Numbered from the stretch's first letter, positions 29,082 to 40,410 are shown. The stretch is 64,000 nucleotides of DNA from Burkholderiales bacterium (GCA_027493935.1 JAOSJV010000001.1:1550001-1614000); one strand, 5' to 3'. The notes: generated from the letters alone by a model not told the origin. Program-made: numbers and translations.

Positions 29082-29951
29082 TTATTGCGCTTGCCGGTGC
29101 ACCAGACCTTCGAGCGAGACGGTGTAGTTGCTGTGCTTCTCGGAATAGCGGATGCAGTACCGCGTCGGGTAGTAACCCGGTTGCGCCCACGCCTTCGGTT
29201 GCTTGATGGGCATGCATGCGTTCGGCTTCCCGAGCAGGTAATCGCGCGTGATCATCGGCTCGTAAAAAGTGATTTGTCCGTCGTACGCACCATAGATCCA
29301 GGTATGGGTGAACGGCTTTGCGTTCTCCTTCGCGAGTTCCGGTGTCTTCGCGTCGATCAGGTGATTTCCCATCTTGCCGACGGCCGCTCCGACGCTGACA
29401 TGCTCGGGGTGGACGTACTGCGCCGGGACGGGCTTCAGTGCCCGCTCGCGATCCGCGCAGTCGATGAATATTTCGCAGCCTCCGACGCGAATCGCGTCGA
29501 TCTGAGCCTCGTCCACCATGTAGAAGTGCATGTCGAAATGCGCGACCGACCAGGGCGGCGGCGGATGGCCGTGCGGGTTCCAGTTGAAGCCGACCCAGCG
29601 AAACGGTAGCTCGTTCTTTCCCGCCACCGACTGCGGCAATGCCAGTCTCAGTTCGTAATCCCCCTCGCACTCGCCCTGATCGTCGATGCGGCCGTTCTTG
29701 TTCAGGTCGAAGCATCGGCTCGTTTTGTTCGGCGTTGCCGGCAGGCCTTCAAGCGCCCCGGCAGTGAAGGAAATGCCGATCGCCGTGGGCTTGCCATCCG
29801 CGGCGGTGACGACATAGGTGCGCACCGTCCCCTTGCCCAATTTCTGTTTCTCTCCGAACAGCAGATTTGGATCCGCCTGTGCCGGATCCGCGGCGAGTAC
29901 GCCAACCGTCATGGCGGCAAGCAAGATTGCTGGACGACCGTTCATTTTCAA
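29082..29951 (-). CDS. Secreted TTHB210/DUF5602-like protein
   Basis: An intact 289-residue exported protein. A signal peptide (PAILLAAMTVGVLAADPAQA) precedes a beta-rich domain. An EF-hand-like loop (DLNKNGRIDDQGE) is visible. Histidine-rich NPHGHPPPPWSVAHFDMHFYMV could bind a metal. I assign it to the TTHB210-like domain family on overall resemblance; its biochemical role is unknown. The ISCR-like copy 3 begins only 94 bases upstream of its start, in its promoter region, so its expression may now depend on the element. Confidence 0.65.
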   Translation of the reverse strand: MKMNGRPAILLAAMTVGVLAADPAQADPNLLFGEKQKLGKGTVRTYVVTAADGKPTAIGISFTAGALEGLPATPNKTSRCFDLNKNGRIDDQGECEGDYELRLALPQSVAGKNELPFRWVGFNWNPHGHPPPPWSVAHFDMHFYMVDEAQIDAIRVGGCEIFIDCADRERALKPVPAQYVHPEHVSVGAAVGKMGNHLIDAKTPELAKENAKPFTHTWIYGAYDGQITFYEPMITRDYLLGKPNACMPIKQPKAWAQPGYYPTRYCIRYSEKHSNYTVSLEGLVHRQAQ

Positions 29952-30045
29952 TCCCCCGGTGTGTATGGTGGTCGCGAGCGCCTGCCGGTCCTTTTTGTCT
30001 TGCGGGGCCTTGTGCGCATCGGCGCGCGAGGCCGCCAGAACCTTA

Positions 30046-32122
30046 CGAATAGGAATTTCAAACCACCCTTTTCCCCATGCGCGACTCTATCGCCGGCGCG
30101 GCCGAGCGTCGAATCACGCGCGTGTCTGGTGAAAACTCCTCCGCCCGCGATGCCCGGGGAGCCCTGAATCGACCGGAATGGCCTCACGCCGAGGTCGTTT
30201 GAGCGCTTTGCGCGAGCACGGGCCGGGCCGCATCGCCGGCCCCGTTGCACAACCGTTCCTTGAGTTTCAGGCCGCCTGGAACAACTCCGGCAGCCGTGCC
30301 GGGGAGCGCGGCGGGGCGCGCGCGGGCAAGCCCAGGTGGGTGAGGATTCTGACAATCAGCGCAGGCTCTTCGATGGCAGCGATGATCTTTAGCGTGCCGC
30401 CACAGGCCGGGCAATGCTCGATGTCGATGTCGAACACGCGCTTGAGAAGCCGCGCCCAACTCAACCGCGCAGCTGCGTGCGCAGGCTCGTGGGCAGGCTC
30501 ACTGGCTTTCTCGAGCGTGCCCGGCACGATCACGGCGCGAAGCCCCGCATGGGGTGCGAGCACCCCGTGAAAGCGGATGAGGTGCAGGCGCGGGCGCGGC
30601 ACCAGCGCTGCCAGGCGCTGCATGAATTCCAGTGGCGACAGCCTGAGGTGGGTGGTGCCGTCGCGCCTGGGGCTCTTCAGTTGCAGCACGACCTCGCCCT
30701 TGCCGTTGCAACCGAGCCGCGCGTTGGCGATCGCCGGGCGGGTGATGTAGCGGCACAGCCGTTCGAGTTGCTTGCGTTGATCCGCGCCGCAGCGCACCCC
30801 GGCATGCAGGCTGAAGCCGTGCGCCTGGGCGCACAGGGCCGAGGTGGCTTTGTCGTCCCGGCCGGGCACGGTGCGCAGGCCGAGCACCTTCTGTCCGGCG
30901 CGCGGCCCCAGCGCGATGCGATAGGTGCACGAGGCCGCTTGCAAGGGCGTGAGCGGGTCAGCAGGATCGAGGTCGGCCAGGTAAGTCATGCCCTCCTCTT
31001 CGAGCAGATGGCCTGAGCGTGTCAGCCTCTTGAGCAGGCGCGTGATGATCTTGCCGAGGAGCTCCTGCAACTCATCTCGGGTCGGCGCACGCGCCTGCCG
31101 GAACACCGGTTCACCTCCGCCGCGCCGATACACGCCATCGAGCACCAAGCAGTGCAGATGGATGTTCAGGTTGGCGGCCGAGCCGAATCGCTGGATGAGC
31201 GTGACCGCGCCGGTGTCGGCTGTGGCGCGGCCCAGGCCGGCCTGCCCGAGCAGAAACCGCGCGATGACGCGGTGCACGATGCGCAGCACCGGCGTGAGCA
31301 ACTCGGGCTGCGCCGCGAACAGGATGCGCAGCGCAATGGGAAACGACAGCACCCACTGCCTGACCGGCACTCGCGGGATGACCCGATCGACCAGGTACGC
31401 GGCGCTCTCGGCCATGCGCCGCGCGCCGCACGAAGGGCAGAACCCACGTCGCTTGCACGAGAAAGCGACAAGCTTCTCGTGCGCGCACTCGGCACAGCGC
31501 ACGCGAAGAAACCCGTGCGCCAGAACGCCGCATTCGAGAAAGGCCTCGAACTCGTCCTTGACGAACCCGGGCACGCCCGTGCCGGTCCTGGCTTCGACCT
31601 GCGCGAGGAACGTCTCGAGGTGTTCGCGCACCAGGCCGTGCAGGATCGTCTCCTCCGGGCGCCGCCGCTCGTAGTGGACCGTGTGGCGCCGGCGCGGCGC
31701 GCAGCAGGGCCTTGCGTTCCAGTCCCATCCGGGCTGAAACGCGCGAGCCACGATCGCGCGGCACCGCGCTCGCAGGCGACGCGAAAGGCGAGGCGAGGTC
31801 AACGACCGGCCCGGCAAGGGCGTTGAAGAGAAGTTGTTCAGGGCCCAAGTAATCATCGAATGGACTCGATCACCCGACGGGCGTGAATCAGCCAACGGGG
31901 CGGCGCGGGCAACGACACCATCACCGGCTCCGCCGGCGACGACACGATCCAGGGTGGGTTGGGGGCCGATACGCTCTCCGGTGTCGACGGCGACGACACC
32001 GTGAACCTCGGCGCCCAGAGCCTCACCCTCAAGGACTGGTACGCCGCGACGGCCAACCAGGGGTTCCTCTCGCTGCAGGTGATCACCGAGGCGATGACGG
32101 GCTAAGCTCCGGGCGGGGCCGA
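30046..32122 (-). mobile_element. ISCR/IS91-like element, copy 3 (most complete; right direct repeat partner at 53759)
   Basis: A 2,077-base segment nearly identical to 53759-55835 in the same orientation. It comprises the oriIS-type left end (30046), a ~220-bp tail, the transposase gene and its leader. It also carries ~240 bp of an RTX gene that continues past the repeat boundary at 32122 only in this copy. The oriIS end read on the minus strand is GGTTTGAAATTCCTATTCG, which I recognise as close to ISCR oriIS sequences. Copies 3 and 4 bracket the 21.6-kb NXR-type module. Confidence 0.9.
30267..31728 (-). CDS. IS91/ISCR-like rolling-circle transposase
   Basis: About 487 residues. The N-terminal zinc-binding domain has RVRCAECAHEKLVAFSCKR and CPSCGARR (Cys pairs). 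The HUH nuclease domain has motif NLNIHLHCLVLDG (HLH) and the single catalytic Tyr in CRYITRPAIANARL, as in ISCR rather than the two-Tyr IS91. A C-terminal Cys pair (EHCPACGGTLK) follows. It nicks oriIS and drives rolling-circle transposition. One extra base near 31690 disturbs the first ~18 codons in this copy, while copy 4 has that part intact. A longer frame to 32480 is only read-through. Confidence 0.9.
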
Positions 32123-32426
32123 TCCGCTTCTCGACCACAAAGTGGAGCAGTTCGACTTCCAGGCGCTCGTGGCCGCGTTCGACACCGCGGGCGCCGCGGA
32201 CCCAGCGCTCACGAGCTGGGGCTGATGAGCGCCCTTCTGGATGCTCACCTCGGGGCTCGGACGATGCGGCGCTCATCTCACCTACCAGTACGGGGTGAAC
32301 GGCAAGCTCGCCGGCATTGCGACGAACGCGGCGCAGGACGTGCTCGGCTCGGCGCAGTTCGGGACGCAGGCGCAGACCTGGAGGCCGCTCGCGACGATCC
32401 AGGAGGGTCTGGTCAAGCTCACCTAG
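31880..32426 (+). pseudogene. 3' end of an RTX (Ca2+-binding repeat) protein gene
   Basis: The plus-strand frame encodes RTX nonapeptides (GNDTITGSAGDDTIQGG, GADTLSGVDGDDTVNLG), then SLTLKDWYAATANQGFLSLQ and VEQFDFQALVAAFDTAGAA. After further shifts it ends with LTYQYGVNGKLAGIATNAAQ and QTWRPLATIQEGLVKLT, a typical RTX C-terminus. An in-frame TAA after AMTG and at least two frameshifts disable it, and the front is missing. The first 240 bases are duplicated with the same stop codon at 55593-55835, so that lesion predates the duplication. Confidence 0.75.
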
Positions 32427-32573
32427 CGACGGAAATCTGCTGGCGACGGCGCCGAAGTCCTCCGGGCGAGGAATCTTCACGCACGCCTGACGTGCTCAAG
32501 GGTTCACCCCGCAGTGCCATGCTAGACTGGAAGGAGCCCGGCACAGGAGCCGAGCAATGTCAAGCGAGGAACG

Positions 32574-32796
32574 ATGCAAACGCGCGAGCTTACGGCCATC
32601 ATCGAGCGCGAGGGTGAAGGGTTCGTCGCGCTGTGCCCGGAGCTCGACATCGCGAGCCAGGGCGACACGATCGAGACCGCGCGCCAACTTAAAGGAGGCG
32701 CTCGAGCTGTTCTTCGAGACGGCCGACCCTGCCGAGATCAAGGCTCGACTCCACGACGAGGTGTTCGTCACGCGCGTCGAGGTCGCGATTGGGTAG
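32574..32796 (+). CDS. hicB: HicB-family antitoxin (frameshifted)
   Basis: The protein starts MQTRELTAIIEREGEGFVAL with the HicB signature CPELDIASQGDTIETA. It then continues in another frame NLKEALELFFETADPAEIK and ends FVTRVEVAIG at 32796. A 1-2 base lesion in the CGCGCG stretch near 32690 separates the halves. It resembles the short ~74-residue HicB antitoxins with a partly degraded RNase-H fold that neutralise HicA. The stop overlaps the hicA start. Confidence 0.8.
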
Positions 32797-33010
32797 GCTC
32801 CGCGTCTTCTCCGGCCGCGAGCTTTGCCGGTTGTTGATGCAGCAAGGGTTCCAGCAGGTCAGGCAGCGCGGCAGTCATGTCGTCATGCAGAAGCGCACGG
32901 AAGCGACGACCGTAACGGTGCCCGTCCCGCTGCACGACGAGATCCGCATCGGCACGCTGCAGTCGATCATCCGCCAGTCCGGATTGCCACGCGAGCTCTT
33001 CGAGCATTGA
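32789..33010 (+). CDS. hicA: HicA-family mRNA interferase toxin
   Basis: A 73-residue double-stranded-RNA-binding-fold toxin. It has VFSGRELCRLLMQQGFQQVRQRGSHVVMQK with the catalytic His in GSH, and the C-terminal VPLHDEIRIGTLQSIIRQSG. It starts at TTG 32789 inside the end of hicB, indicating coupling. HicBA modules stabilise mobile DNA; here it sits at the left edge of the NXR-type module. Confidence 0.88.
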   Translation: MGRLRVFSGRELCRLLMQQGFQQVRQRGSHVVMQKRTEATTVTVPVPLHDEIRIGTLQSIIRQSGLPRELFEH

Positions 33011-33144
33011 CGTAGGCTTCCGCGATGAGTCGTGTCCCTTCAGGGACCTTCTCCAATTCGGGTCTGCAACGCGTCGAATCCGACTGTTCGAGGCGGCAAG
33101 CTGACCAAAAGTTGGAGAAGGTCGACGTCGTAACTACTTGATCC

Positions 33145-33221
33145 CGCGAACTACACGCCCGAACTCGAAATCTGTTGTACGGTTTACCGTACCGGGGGTT
33201 CGAATCCCTCCCTCTCCGCCA
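33145..33221 (+). tRNA. tRNA-Ser(CGA) 3' fragment (attachment-site-like)
   Basis: From the anticodon loop (CTCGAAA, anticodon CGA) onward the sequence follows a class II tRNA-Ser: long variable arm (TGTACGGTTTACCGTACC), T-arm GGGGGTTCGAATCCCTC and acceptor end CCTCTCCGCCA. The D-arm and 5' acceptor (GGAGAGG) are absent, and the anticodon stem is only partly preserved. This is a 3' tRNA copy of the kind left by integrative elements, not a working gene. Confidence 0.72.
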
Positions 33222-33230
33222 CGAGCAAGA

Positions 33231-33252
33231 GAAGCCCGCGATCGCGGGCTTC
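33231..33252 (+). terminator. Terminator after tRNA-Ser fragment
   Basis: GAAGCCCGCG-AT-CGCGGGCTTC is a perfect 22-base palindrome directly after the tRNA-Ser 3' fragment, followed by GTTGTT. It matches a native tRNA terminator. Confidence 0.7.
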
Positions 33253-33666
33253 GTTGTTCATGGCAACAGAGGAGCGAGCCAACTGCTTGGCTCGCGTGAG
33301 GGATTCGAAGGGCGCGCCGATGCCGAAACGGCCGGCGCGCGGCGATCGCGATACGTGACGGAGTTCCTCCCGCTCCGCCAGGGTCTTGGTGCCGAAGTAA
33401 TTCTTGTCGGCGTCGAACCGTCGCCGGCGCGTTCCTGGCAAGTGGATCTGGCCGGAGCCGGAACCCCCTGATTGCCGGGCTGCCGAACGTCGAGCGATTC
33501 AAGTAGCGCGGGTCGCGTATCGGGGTGGCGAGCCGTGCGTCGAATCGGCCGGGCGCGTGATTTCTTGACGTATGTCACTAAGCCGCACTATCAGCCCAGC
33601 TCGCGCCGGCACGCGCCGATCATCCGCGCTTGCCGAGCGGCGCGCGGCCGCGACGCGCGATCGCGA
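33253..33666. other. Region without a recognisable gene
   Basis: These 414 bases lie between the tRNA-Ser fragment and the end of the response regulator. Short frames on both strands have no recognisable domain. If an integrase gene once accompanied the tRNA fragment, it is not detectable here. Confidence 0.5.
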
Positions 33667-35057
<1,391 letters not shown>

Positions 35058-35061
<4 letters not shown>

Positions 35062-37153
35062 GCGCCGTACCGGTTACCGGCCGCCTCGAGCGGCAACACC
35101 ACCGTCACGCGGGTTCCTCCCGGAGGTTCCGGCTGCATGTGGATGCTCCCCTTGTGCTGGTCGATGATCCGCTTCGCGATCGACAGACCCAGGCCGGTTC
35201 CCTGGGCGCGCGTGGTGAAGAACGGCTCGAATACCCGCTCCGCGTGCCCGGCTGGGATTCCGCATCCATTGTCGCAGATCTCGACCTGGATGGAAGGCTG
35301 ATCTGCGGCGCCCAGACTGAATCGCGCATCGACGACGAGCGTGGGGTTCGACGTCTCCACCCCGTCGGCCGCCTGGGCGCCGTTGACGATCAGGTTGGTC
35401 AGCGCCTGGCGCAGCTTGTTGGCGTCGCCGTAGAGCAAGGGCAGGCCCGGCTGATAGTGGGTCTTGACCCGCACCTTGTGCTCCTCGATCTGCTTCTGCG
35501 ACAGCATCAGCGCAGTGTCGAGCAGCTTCTCGATGCTCAGCCATTCCGGTTTCAAGGCGTCGGGCAGGGAGTAGGTCAGCAGGTCCGACAGCACCTCTTC
35601 CATGTAGCGCACCTGCCCCTGCGAGATCTCGAGCAGCTCCCGCTCGGGCCCGGTGGCGCCGTGCACCGGGTTCCGGCTCAGGATCTGCAGGGCCATCTTG
35701 ATCGACGAGAGCGGATTGCGCAGGTCGTGCGCGATCATGCTCGCCGCCCGGCCCATGGCGGCGAGCGCCTGGCTCTCGGCCATCTCGCGGTGGTGCTCCG
35801 CCACCTTTTCCTCGAGCCGCCTGTGCTCGGTGATGTCCTCCATCTCCGCCAGGAAGTGGCTGACGACGTCCTGCGCATCCCGGATCGGGGAGATGGCCGA
35901 GCGCACCCAGAAGAGCTCCCCGCTCTTCTTCCGGTTGTGCAGCACGCCGCGCCACTCGCCGCCGGCGGTGACCGTCCGCCAGAGCCGCCGGTACTCCTCG
36001 GGCGGTGTCTCGCCGGACTTCAGCAGGCGCGGGTTCCTTCCCACCACCTCGTCGAGCGCGTAGCCCGTGACCTGCGAGAACCTCGGGTTCACGTACTCGA
36101 TTGCGCCTTGCAGGTCGGTGACGATGACCATCGTTGGGCTCTGCTCGACGGCGCGCGAGAGCTTGCGCAGCCGGTCGTTGGCCAGCTCGTGCTGTGCGAC
36201 CACGCGCGTGAGCGCGCGGTTGGCGGAGTCGGTCTCGCGCGCGCGCAGGCGCGCCATCTGCGCGAAGCGCACAGTCGATGCGAGGAGCAGCGCCAAGGCG
36301 AGCCCTCCCGCGAGGATCGCGCGCCGGAGGGGCGAGCGCTGTGCGACGAGCTCCTCCTGCGGCGAAACGCGCACGCGCCAGGTCACACCGACCAGCGGGA
36401 CGCCGGTTTCCTGGCTCCAATCGTCGGCCGCGCGCCCGCCGCCCGAGTCGCGACTGTAGAGCTCCTCCCCGCCGTCGTACACGGCGATAGCGTGGCGAGG
36501 CGCGATGGAGGGGACCAGGATCGTCGCGAGCGCTGCTTGCACCCGGAAGACGCCGACGATGAATCCGTCGAACGCGTCGCCCCTGAAGACCGGGACGTTG
36601 ACCATGATGGCCCGATCGCCCGTGGCCAGGCTGAACGGATGCGTGAGCGTCACGTCGCCGCGCGCGCGCGCCGTTTCGAGCGCTCCGCGCTGCCGCACGC
36701 CGATGAGCTCCACGCCCTGCAGCCCACGCCCCGCATCCTGCGGCACGATCAAACTTACCCGCAGATCGGGCTCCACTCGCGCGATCGCCACGTAGCCGGC
36801 GTCGTGACTGAGATAGAGATTGGCGTCGGCTTCCCATTCCGGCGGCGGCGGCCGACCGCGCATCTCCCAGCGGCGGGCCATGCGCACCAGCGCCAGGATG
36901 CGCGAATCCATGCGCGAGCTGATCTCGTTCCGGACGGTCTCCAGGCTGAGCGCGACCGCGCGTTCCGTTTGGGACCGCTCCTGCGCCAACAACGCCTGCC
37001 ACAAGCCGAGCGTCGCCGCGGCGACGGCGGACCCGACCAGGAAGGCCGGCCACGCCGTGGTTCGCGCTTTCCCGGGCTGCCCGCCGCAGGCGGCGGGGCC
37101 GTTGCTGGCGTGCTCGGCCGCTCAGCGGCAGCCGATTCGATTCCCGGTGGCAT
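35058..37153 (-). CDS. Membrane sensor histidine kinase (CHASE-PAS-HisKA)
   Basis: Cognate kinase of the NtrC-type regulator. An N-terminal membrane helix (AWPAFLVGSAVAAATLGLW) precedes an extracytoplasmic sensor with CHASE-like features and a second helix (ILAGGLALALLLASTVRFA). Next come a PAS domain (SPTMVIVTDLQGAIEYVNPR, PAC segment AEMEDITEHRRLEE) and HisKA with AASMIAHDLRNPLSSIKMAL. The HATPase boxes are NLIVNGAQAADG, DNGCGIP and GTGLGLSIAKRII. The proposed start at 37153 requires a one-base shift near 37085; otherwise ATG 37004 would omit the first helix. About 700 residues. The signal sensed is unknown. Confidence 0.85.
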
Positions 37154-37273
37154 GACGCCATCCTTGTCCTCGCAGACGACGCAGAGGCGGGCTGGCTTTG
37201 AGATCGGAACGCCGCATGGATCACTCCGCGACCGGACGCAGTCGGATGCAATGCCGTTAGCTCACGGCGAATC

Positions 37274-38710
37274 CTAGCCCAAACTGCGCGGCACGGCCGG
37301 CACGGGCGGCGAATCGAGACCGGTCACCGACGCCGACAACCGCGACCTTGCGAGCGAGGTGTGGACACGGCTCGCCGTTGCATGCCCGCAGGCGATGCGG
37401 TCGCGGACCGACACGCCGCCCCAGTAGTTGGCCGCCAGATGCAAGCCGGGCCAGCTCCGCAGCCGCTCCGACATCGCACGTAGGCGGCCGGCATATGCGC
37501 CGTGATAGAGCGGCAGGCCCGACGTGTGCCGGTCGATCCACACCCGCTCGGGCGCTGCCTCGATTCCGAGCAAGGGTTCCAACGACGCCATGGCCGCGTC
37601 GATGCACCGGCCGTCGGTCCAGTCCCGCGCCTGCGGGACGCGTGCGCCCCCGACGTAGCACGTAAGGAGCGCCTTGCCGCGCGGCGCGCGAGACGGGAAC
37701 GTGCTGCTCATCCACTGGCAGCCGGTGAGGGGCAGCCCCTCGCCGCGGGGCACGAGGAATCCGAGGCCATCCAGCGGATGGCGGATGGCGGATCGATCGA
37801 AAGCGAGGTGCACCACCGTCAACGCGCTGTACTCGATGCCATGCAGGAGGTGTCCCAAGCCGACATCGAGCGGGCGAAGCAGCGCGGCGGCGGCCGGGGC
37901 GGGCACGCTCAGCACGAGTTGCCGGGCCCGGACCGTCAGTCCGCCCGCGGGCGTTTGGCCATCGAGACGCCAGCCCGACCGGGCGGGCTCGAGGCGCAGC
38001 GCCGTGCTCCGCGCGCGGAAGCGCACGCCGGCGGTCGCGGCGAGAGCCCGGGTCAGCGTCGCCATGCCTCCGCCGAAGGAGAACATCTCGCGCACCGGAG
38101 CGGTGCCGCGCCGCAGGAACCTGCGGACACTCGCCCCGATCACGAGGCTGCCATAGCGCCGCTCCAGCGCGACCAGCCGCGGCAGCACCGCGTGCGCGCT
38201 CGCCTGGTCCGGATCGGACGCGAGCGGACCGGCGACAAACGGCTCCATCGCCGTCTCCAGCACCTCGCGCCCGAGACGCCGGACGACGAACTCGCTCACG
38301 GTCTCGTCGGGTCGGCCGCCTCTCGGGACGAGCGGCTCGGCGAGCAGGCGCAGCTTTCCGCCGAGGGTCCAGAGCGAAGATCGCACGAGCGCTCCCAGGC
38401 GCATCGGAACGGGCACCAGCCGGCCGCCCCGAACCAGGTAGCGCTGGCACTGTGGGGCACTCGGGCACGCGATCCTCCCGACATCGAGTCCGGTCGCGGC
38501 GAGCAGCTGACTCACTTCGGGACGAAAGTTCAGCATCATCGAGGCGGCGCGCTCGGTCAGGTAGCCGTCCGCTTGGCGGGTCGCGATCTTGCCGCCGAGC
38601 CGGCCGTCCTGCTCCCAGATTTCGACGGAACAGCCCGCCTGAGCCAGCCACCACGCCGCCGACAGCCCGGAGACCCCCCCGCCTACGACGATGACATCCG
38701 GGTCACTCAT
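37274..38710 (-). CDS. Protoporphyrinogen/coproporphyrinogen oxidase, HemY-like
   Basis: Intact FAD amine-oxidase-family protein of 478 residues. The N-terminal dinucleotide fold is VIVVGGGVSGLSAAWWLAQAG, then EIWEQDGRLGGKIATR. Substrate-domain motifs include EPFVAGPLASDP and FSFGGGMATLTRAL. The C-terminal FAD motif region is LHLAANYWGGVSVRDRIACG. HemY-type enzymes oxidise porphyrinogens in heme synthesis. Here it lies beside a cytochrome-rich operon and a radical-SAM protein, suggesting dedicated heme supply. The start ATG 38710 overlaps the USP gene's end by 8 bases. Confidence 0.85.
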   Translation of the reverse strand: MSDPDVIVVGGGVSGLSAAWWLAQAGCSVEIWEQDGRLGGKIATRQADGYLTERAASMMLNFRPEVSQLLAATGLDVGRIACPSAPQCQRYLVRGGRLVPVPMRLGALVRSSLWTLGGKLRLLAEPLVPRGGRPDETVSEFVVRRLGREVLETAMEPFVAGPLASDPDQASAHAVLPRLVALERRYGSLVIGASVRRFLRRGTAPVREMFSFGGGMATLTRALAATAGVRFRARSTALRLEPARSGWRLDGQTPAGGLTVRARQLVLSVPAPAAAALLRPLDVGLGHLLHGIEYSALTVVHLAFDRSAIRHPLDGLGFLVPRGEGLPLTGCQWMSSTFPSRAPRGKALLTCYVGGARVPQARDWTDGRCIDAAMASLEPLLGIEAAPERVWIDRHTSGLPLYHGAYAGRLRAMSERLRSWPGLHLAANYWGGVSVRDRIACGHATASRVHTSLARSRLSASVTGLDSPPVPAVPRSLG

Positions 38711-40052
38711 GCGGTCCTGACGCACCGCGCCCGGCGTCTCGCACGCCGCGGTCGCGCGCGTGGCCGGGGCAGAGAGCGTCGGTGGCGTCGTCCACGATGC
38801 GCTCGGTGATCACCGTGTGTCCCCGCTCCCGGGCGAATTGCAGGATTGCCATACGCGCCATCCTGCGCGCGAACTCCGGCACACGGTCCAGGCGCCGCTC
38901 GGCGTCGGGCGTCCAGGTGGTGGTGACCGCGGCGATCGCGACGGTGCTCGGCCGGTGCGCGCGCTGGCTCAGCAGCACCGCGCAATCGACGTTGCGCAGC
39001 AGGCGCTCGGCGTTGCCGCCGATGTCGAGCTCCGGGTCGGCATGGATGCCGAGCCTGCCGATCACCAGCAGCGCGGGCTTGACCTCGCGCAGATGTCGCT
39101 CGATCGCGGCGTGCGGCTTGCCGTCGAGGAGCGCGGTCTCGATCGCCACGCCGTGCTCCGCGGCGATGGATTCCGCGACGCTCAGGTGGCCCCGGTAGAT
39201 CCTGGCAAGACCGGCGTCGATGATCTCCTCGTGCAGTCGCTCCTGTTCGGCGAAGCGGAACGTGCGGCCCGCCTCCTCCGACAGCACGCGGCTGATGCGG
39301 TTGAAGGCCACATAATGAAAGTACGGATCGTAGGCGGCCACCACCTGCAGCCCGACGCCCCAGGCCCGCGCCAGCGCGAGCGCGCTCAGCAAGCCGCCGT
39401 ACGCGTGATCCGAGCCGTCGACCGCCGCGACGATCGGTCCGCCGGCAAGGCGTCGCTGCGGGTCCTTGATCACCAGAGTATCGATTGCCGCGCGGCGCAC
39501 GACGCGCTCGCAAACGGTGCCCACGCCGCCCTCGGGCACCGCGCCGAGCCCCTGGGCGCCGATCACGAGCAGGTCATGCCGCCCGCTGTTGGCTTCCTCG
39601 AGCAGCGCCCGGTAGTTCTTGCCTTCCAGGGACTGGGGCGTGAAGGGGATCGACGCTGCGCGGCAGGCGTGCGCCGCCTGATCGAGATACGAGTCGGAGA
39701 TCAGGGTGAGCCCGCGGGTGATGAGCTCGTTGTGGATCTCGCGCTGCTCCTCGAGCGCCTGCTCCTGGCGGTATTGCTGCGGCAGCCCGCCTTCCATCTG
39801 GCGAAAGCGCAGGTCGTGCAGCCGGGCCGCGTAGACGTGGATTCCGGTGACATTCGCGCGCGCAATCCCCGCCAGCGCCACTGCCTCGCTCACGCCGCGA
39901 TTGGAGTGATCGGAGCAATCCGCCGCCACCAGGATGGCGCGATAGAGCGATTGCACCGCCGCGTCCCGGTCGACTCGCGCCACTCGCTCGAGGCCGGCGC
40001 GCGGAGTGCCACGCGCTCCCTGTTCCGAGTACGCCGTGCTGCTCCTGTCCAT
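38703..40052 (-). CDS. Tandem universal-stress protein with C-terminal PCP_red domain
   Basis: A 449-residue protein. The first USP domain (AILVAADCSDHSNRGVSEAV to LLVIGAQGLGAVPEGGVGT) and the second (PIVAAVDGSDHAYGGLLSAL to LLVIGRLGIHADPELDIGG) both have the nucleotide-binding G-x2-G-x9-G(S/T)-like loops, partly degenerate. After residue ~376 the tail WTPDAERRLDRVPEFARRMA, ILQFARERGHTVIT is the PCP_red (light-independent protochlorophyllide reductase C-terminal) domain. The same domain ends the radical-SAM protein at 52374. The start ATG 40052 has an AGGGG site. It is divergent from the cytochrome operon and is preceded by a sigma-54-like promoter. Confidence 0.82.
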   Translation of the reverse strand: MDRSSTAYSEQGARGTPRAGLERVARVDRDAAVQSLYRAILVAADCSDHSNRGVSEAVALAGIARANVTGIHVYAARLHDLRFRQMEGGLPQQYRQEQALEEQREIHNELITRGLTLISDSYLDQAAHACRAASIPFTPQSLEGKNYRALLEEANSGRHDLLVIGAQGLGAVPEGGVGTVCERVVRRAAIDTLVIKDPQRRLAGGPIVAAVDGSDHAYGGLLSALALARAWGVGLQVVAAYDPYFHYVAFNRISRVLSEEAGRTFRFAEQERLHEEIIDAGLARIYRGHLSVAESIAAEHGVAIETALLDGKPHAAIERHLREVKPALLVIGRLGIHADPELDIGGNAERLLRNVDCAVLLSQRAHRPSTVAIAAVTTTWTPDAERRLDRVPEFARRMARMAILQFARERGHTVITERIVDDATDALCPGHARDRGVRDAGRGASGPHE

Positions 40053-40134
40053 GGTCCCCTCGATTCGATCCCGACGCCCGTGCAGCTGCTGTCGCTCGTT
40101 GGCGCAAGTACTCGCCGGCCTGGGTGCCATAACT

Positions 40135-40151
40135 CGCAGAATCCATGCCAA
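40135..40151 (-). promoter_or_regulatory. Sigma-54-type promoter candidate (leftward)
   Basis: On the minus strand TGGCAT-GGATT-CTGCG shows the GG-N10-GC spacing of a -24/-12 promoter. It is about 83 bases upstream of the USP-fusion start and would drive the leftward USP-hemY-kinase-regulator row. Confidence 0.4.
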
Positions 40152-40237
40152 TGGCCGCCGGTGTCCCGGATGAATCGCAAGATCAATGGATTGAAGATTC
40201 TCGTGGAAATGTGTCCGATTGAATTGCAGGGCGAGTG

Positions 40238-40252
40238 TGAACGATCCGTTCA
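40238..40252. promoter_or_regulatory. Inverted-repeat activator site candidate (UAS)
   Basis: TGAACG-ATC-CGTTCA is a perfect 6+3+6 inverted repeat. The related half-sites GAACGTTC (40286-40293) and GAACG (40300-40304) follow 35-50 bases downstream. This spacing and the distance (~170 bases) to the rightward sigma-54 candidate fit enhancer sites for an NtrC-type activator, presumably the one at 33667. Confidence 0.45.
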
Positions 40253-40394
40253 ATCCTCGTCCCGCGCACGGCATTCGATGAGACGGAACGTTCACGCCCG
40301 AACGTCGCAACGTGATCGAAATGGCCGCGGGCCGTTGGCGCTAGTCCGTGATTCTTCCCGGATATTTCGTACGCCGGCGAAGCTGCGCGCCGGT

Positions 40395-40410
40395 GGTGCG
40401 ATTGTTGCAA
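40395..40410 (+). promoter_or_regulatory. Sigma-54 promoter candidate of the cytochrome/NXR operon
   Basis: TGGTGC-GATTG-TTGCA matches the -24/-12 consensus (TGGCAC-N5-TTGCA), with a perfect TTGCA and exact GG-N10-GC spacing. Transcription would begin near 40421, leaving a ~43-base leader with a GGAGG ribosome site before ATG 40464. Confidence 0.6.

Noticed and set aside
31880..32426. A secreted RTX toxin gene
   Set aside because: Only the 3' end is present, with a stop codon and frameshifts, and the front is replaced by the ISCR-like element.
30267..32480. A 737-residue transposase with a novel N-terminus
   Set aside because: The extra ~240 residues read antisense through the RTX fragment and beyond; copy 4 shows the natural start at MGLERKALL.
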